Shown here: one piece after another, positions 36,618-37,188 of the stretch
Numbering within the stretch: the first letter of the stretch is position 1
Layout: every line of letters begins with the position of its first letter
Origin: Candidatus Adlerbacteria bacterium
GTDB taxonomy: Bacteria; Patescibacteriota; Minisyncoccia; Phycocordibacterales; SBAW01
Assembly: GCA_903851045.1 (NCBI GenBank)
Contig: CAINNF010000012.1
Span: 1-37,188 of the forward strand
Direction of reading: 5' to 3'
Length of the DNA: 37,188 nucleotides
Translations under genes and position numbers: made by a program
The notes under the pieces: model-generated
What the model saw: the letters and a program-made list of their open reading frames with translations, nothing else
Told to the model about the DNA's origin: nothing
Databases searched by the model: none

Positions 36618-37188
36618 GTGCAACAAAAAAGTCCAGACGGGTACTTCCCAGGGCGGAAGGATCTGCGGATTTCGCTCACAACAAAGTGCGACTATCGGTG
36701 CGCCCACTGCCATGCGGAGGGCAACAACAAACCCTGGGACCAGGGCGTATGTGCAACTCCAACGATTGCAGAAATCGAACAGCTCATCGAAGAAACTGCA
36801 AGACGCGGAGCGAAGAGTGTGCGGTTCACTGGCGGCGAACCCGCGGTATACGTACACATTCTCGACCTACTGTCGCGCACGCAAGAATGGGCGCTCGCCT
36901 ACCCCACCATCACTTGCTGGGGAATCAACACCAACGGCGCAGCGCTCGTCAAGAACAAAAAGTTGAGAGGGGTACTGCTCGAGTCGGCGCTACAAGACCT
37001 CGTCATCGGCCTAGACTCGGTACGCCCAGATCAGAAATCGAAACTGGACACACCAATCGGCGTTTCTGGCCAAGCGTTATTGCGTGACCTGAATCCACTC
37101 ACTCAAGAATGGCTCACAACACCTTGGAGGCGTCTAAAGTTCAACGTCGTTTATGTTGGACAATGGGACGAAACGCGAGTACGCGAAG
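36618..37188 (+). CDS. Radical SAM enzyme, N-terminal part (MoaA-like)
   Basis: The frame runs off the right edge; 190 residues are visible from GTG 36618, with AGGAGGGG 8 bp upstream. RISLTTKCDYRCAHCHAEGN contains the CxxxCxxC [4Fe-4S] motif and SVRFTGGEPAV the SAM-binding GGEP. WGINTNGAAL and DLVIGLDSVRPDQ fit the following strands of the TIM-like barrel; KFNVVYVGQWDE comes next. The fold is the MoaA/NifB/PqqE group, but the reaction cannot be assigned without the C-terminal half. Confidence 0.85.
   Translation, partial: MQQKSPDGYFPGRKDLRISLTTKCDYRCAHCHAEGNNKPWDQGVCATPTIAEIEQLIEETARRGAKSVRFTGGEPAVYVHILDLLSRTQEWALAYPTITCWGINTNGAALVKNKKLRGVLLESALQDLVIGLDSVRPDQKSKLDTPIGVSGQALLRDLNPLTQEWLTTPWRRLKFNVVYVGQWDETRVRE

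Overview
The window looks like chromosome from a Candidate Phyla Radiation (Patescibacteria) bacterium, most likely a Parcubacteria lineage. Three things point there: moderate GC, very compact genes, and a complete S10-spc ribosomal gene order in which rpmD (L30) is missing between rpsE and rplO. TGA is used as a stop (adk, the ABC ATPase), so the code is standard and not the recoded Gracilibacteria type. The phylum call comes from gene content, not from a search. I see no rRNA, tRNA or CRISPR array.

Layout. 1-2.1 kb: a partial secreted protein, a thermonuclease and the infC-rpmI-rplT operon. 2.1-9.7 kb: an anchored protein of unknown function, a LOG/SLOG-like protein, a beta-CASP ribonuclease, an anchored beta-propeller, ndk, a Cys-rich small protein, map, adk and an archaeal-type CMP kinase. 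9.8-11.9 kb: accessory genes and a HicAB toxin-antitoxin pair piled up behind secY. 11.9-31.8 kb: tuf-rpsJ | rplC-D-W-B | rpsS-rplV-rpsC-rplP-rpmC-rpsQ-rplN-X-E | rpsN-rpsH-rplF-R-rpsE-rplO-secY, all on the minus strand in canonical order but cut into blocks. The blocks are separated by accessory DNA: a CYTH / kinase-like pair and an ABC exporter operon between rplE and rpsN; four antiparallel single-gene units between rplB and rpsS; two candidate structured RNAs and one small gene between rpsJ and rplC. 32.0-37.2 kb: accessory genes (peptidoglycan-binding secreted protein, histidine phosphatase-like, APH-kinase-like, TrmB-type regulator, partial radical SAM enzyme).

The most interesting pattern is at the block boundaries. 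The last ~36 bp of secY occurs three times (native, just after hicA, and a decayed copy further out), bracketing hicAB and then a pair of small membrane-protein genes. The last 35 bp of rplB occurs twice, bracketing a single accessory gene, and the three differences between these copies are all synonymous. This looks like cassette-like elements that enter at the 3' ends of conserved translation or secretion genes and restore the coding end, with no recombinase encoded nearby.

Expression signals fall into two classes. Many single genes carry a TGn-TANNNT -10 box only 5-7 bp before the start codon, so their mRNAs should be leaderless. Most small accessory genes instead carry near-perfect Shine-Dalgarno sequences and their own terminators. 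Ribosomal-protein genes mostly have neither and are spaced by short recurring intercistronic repeats.
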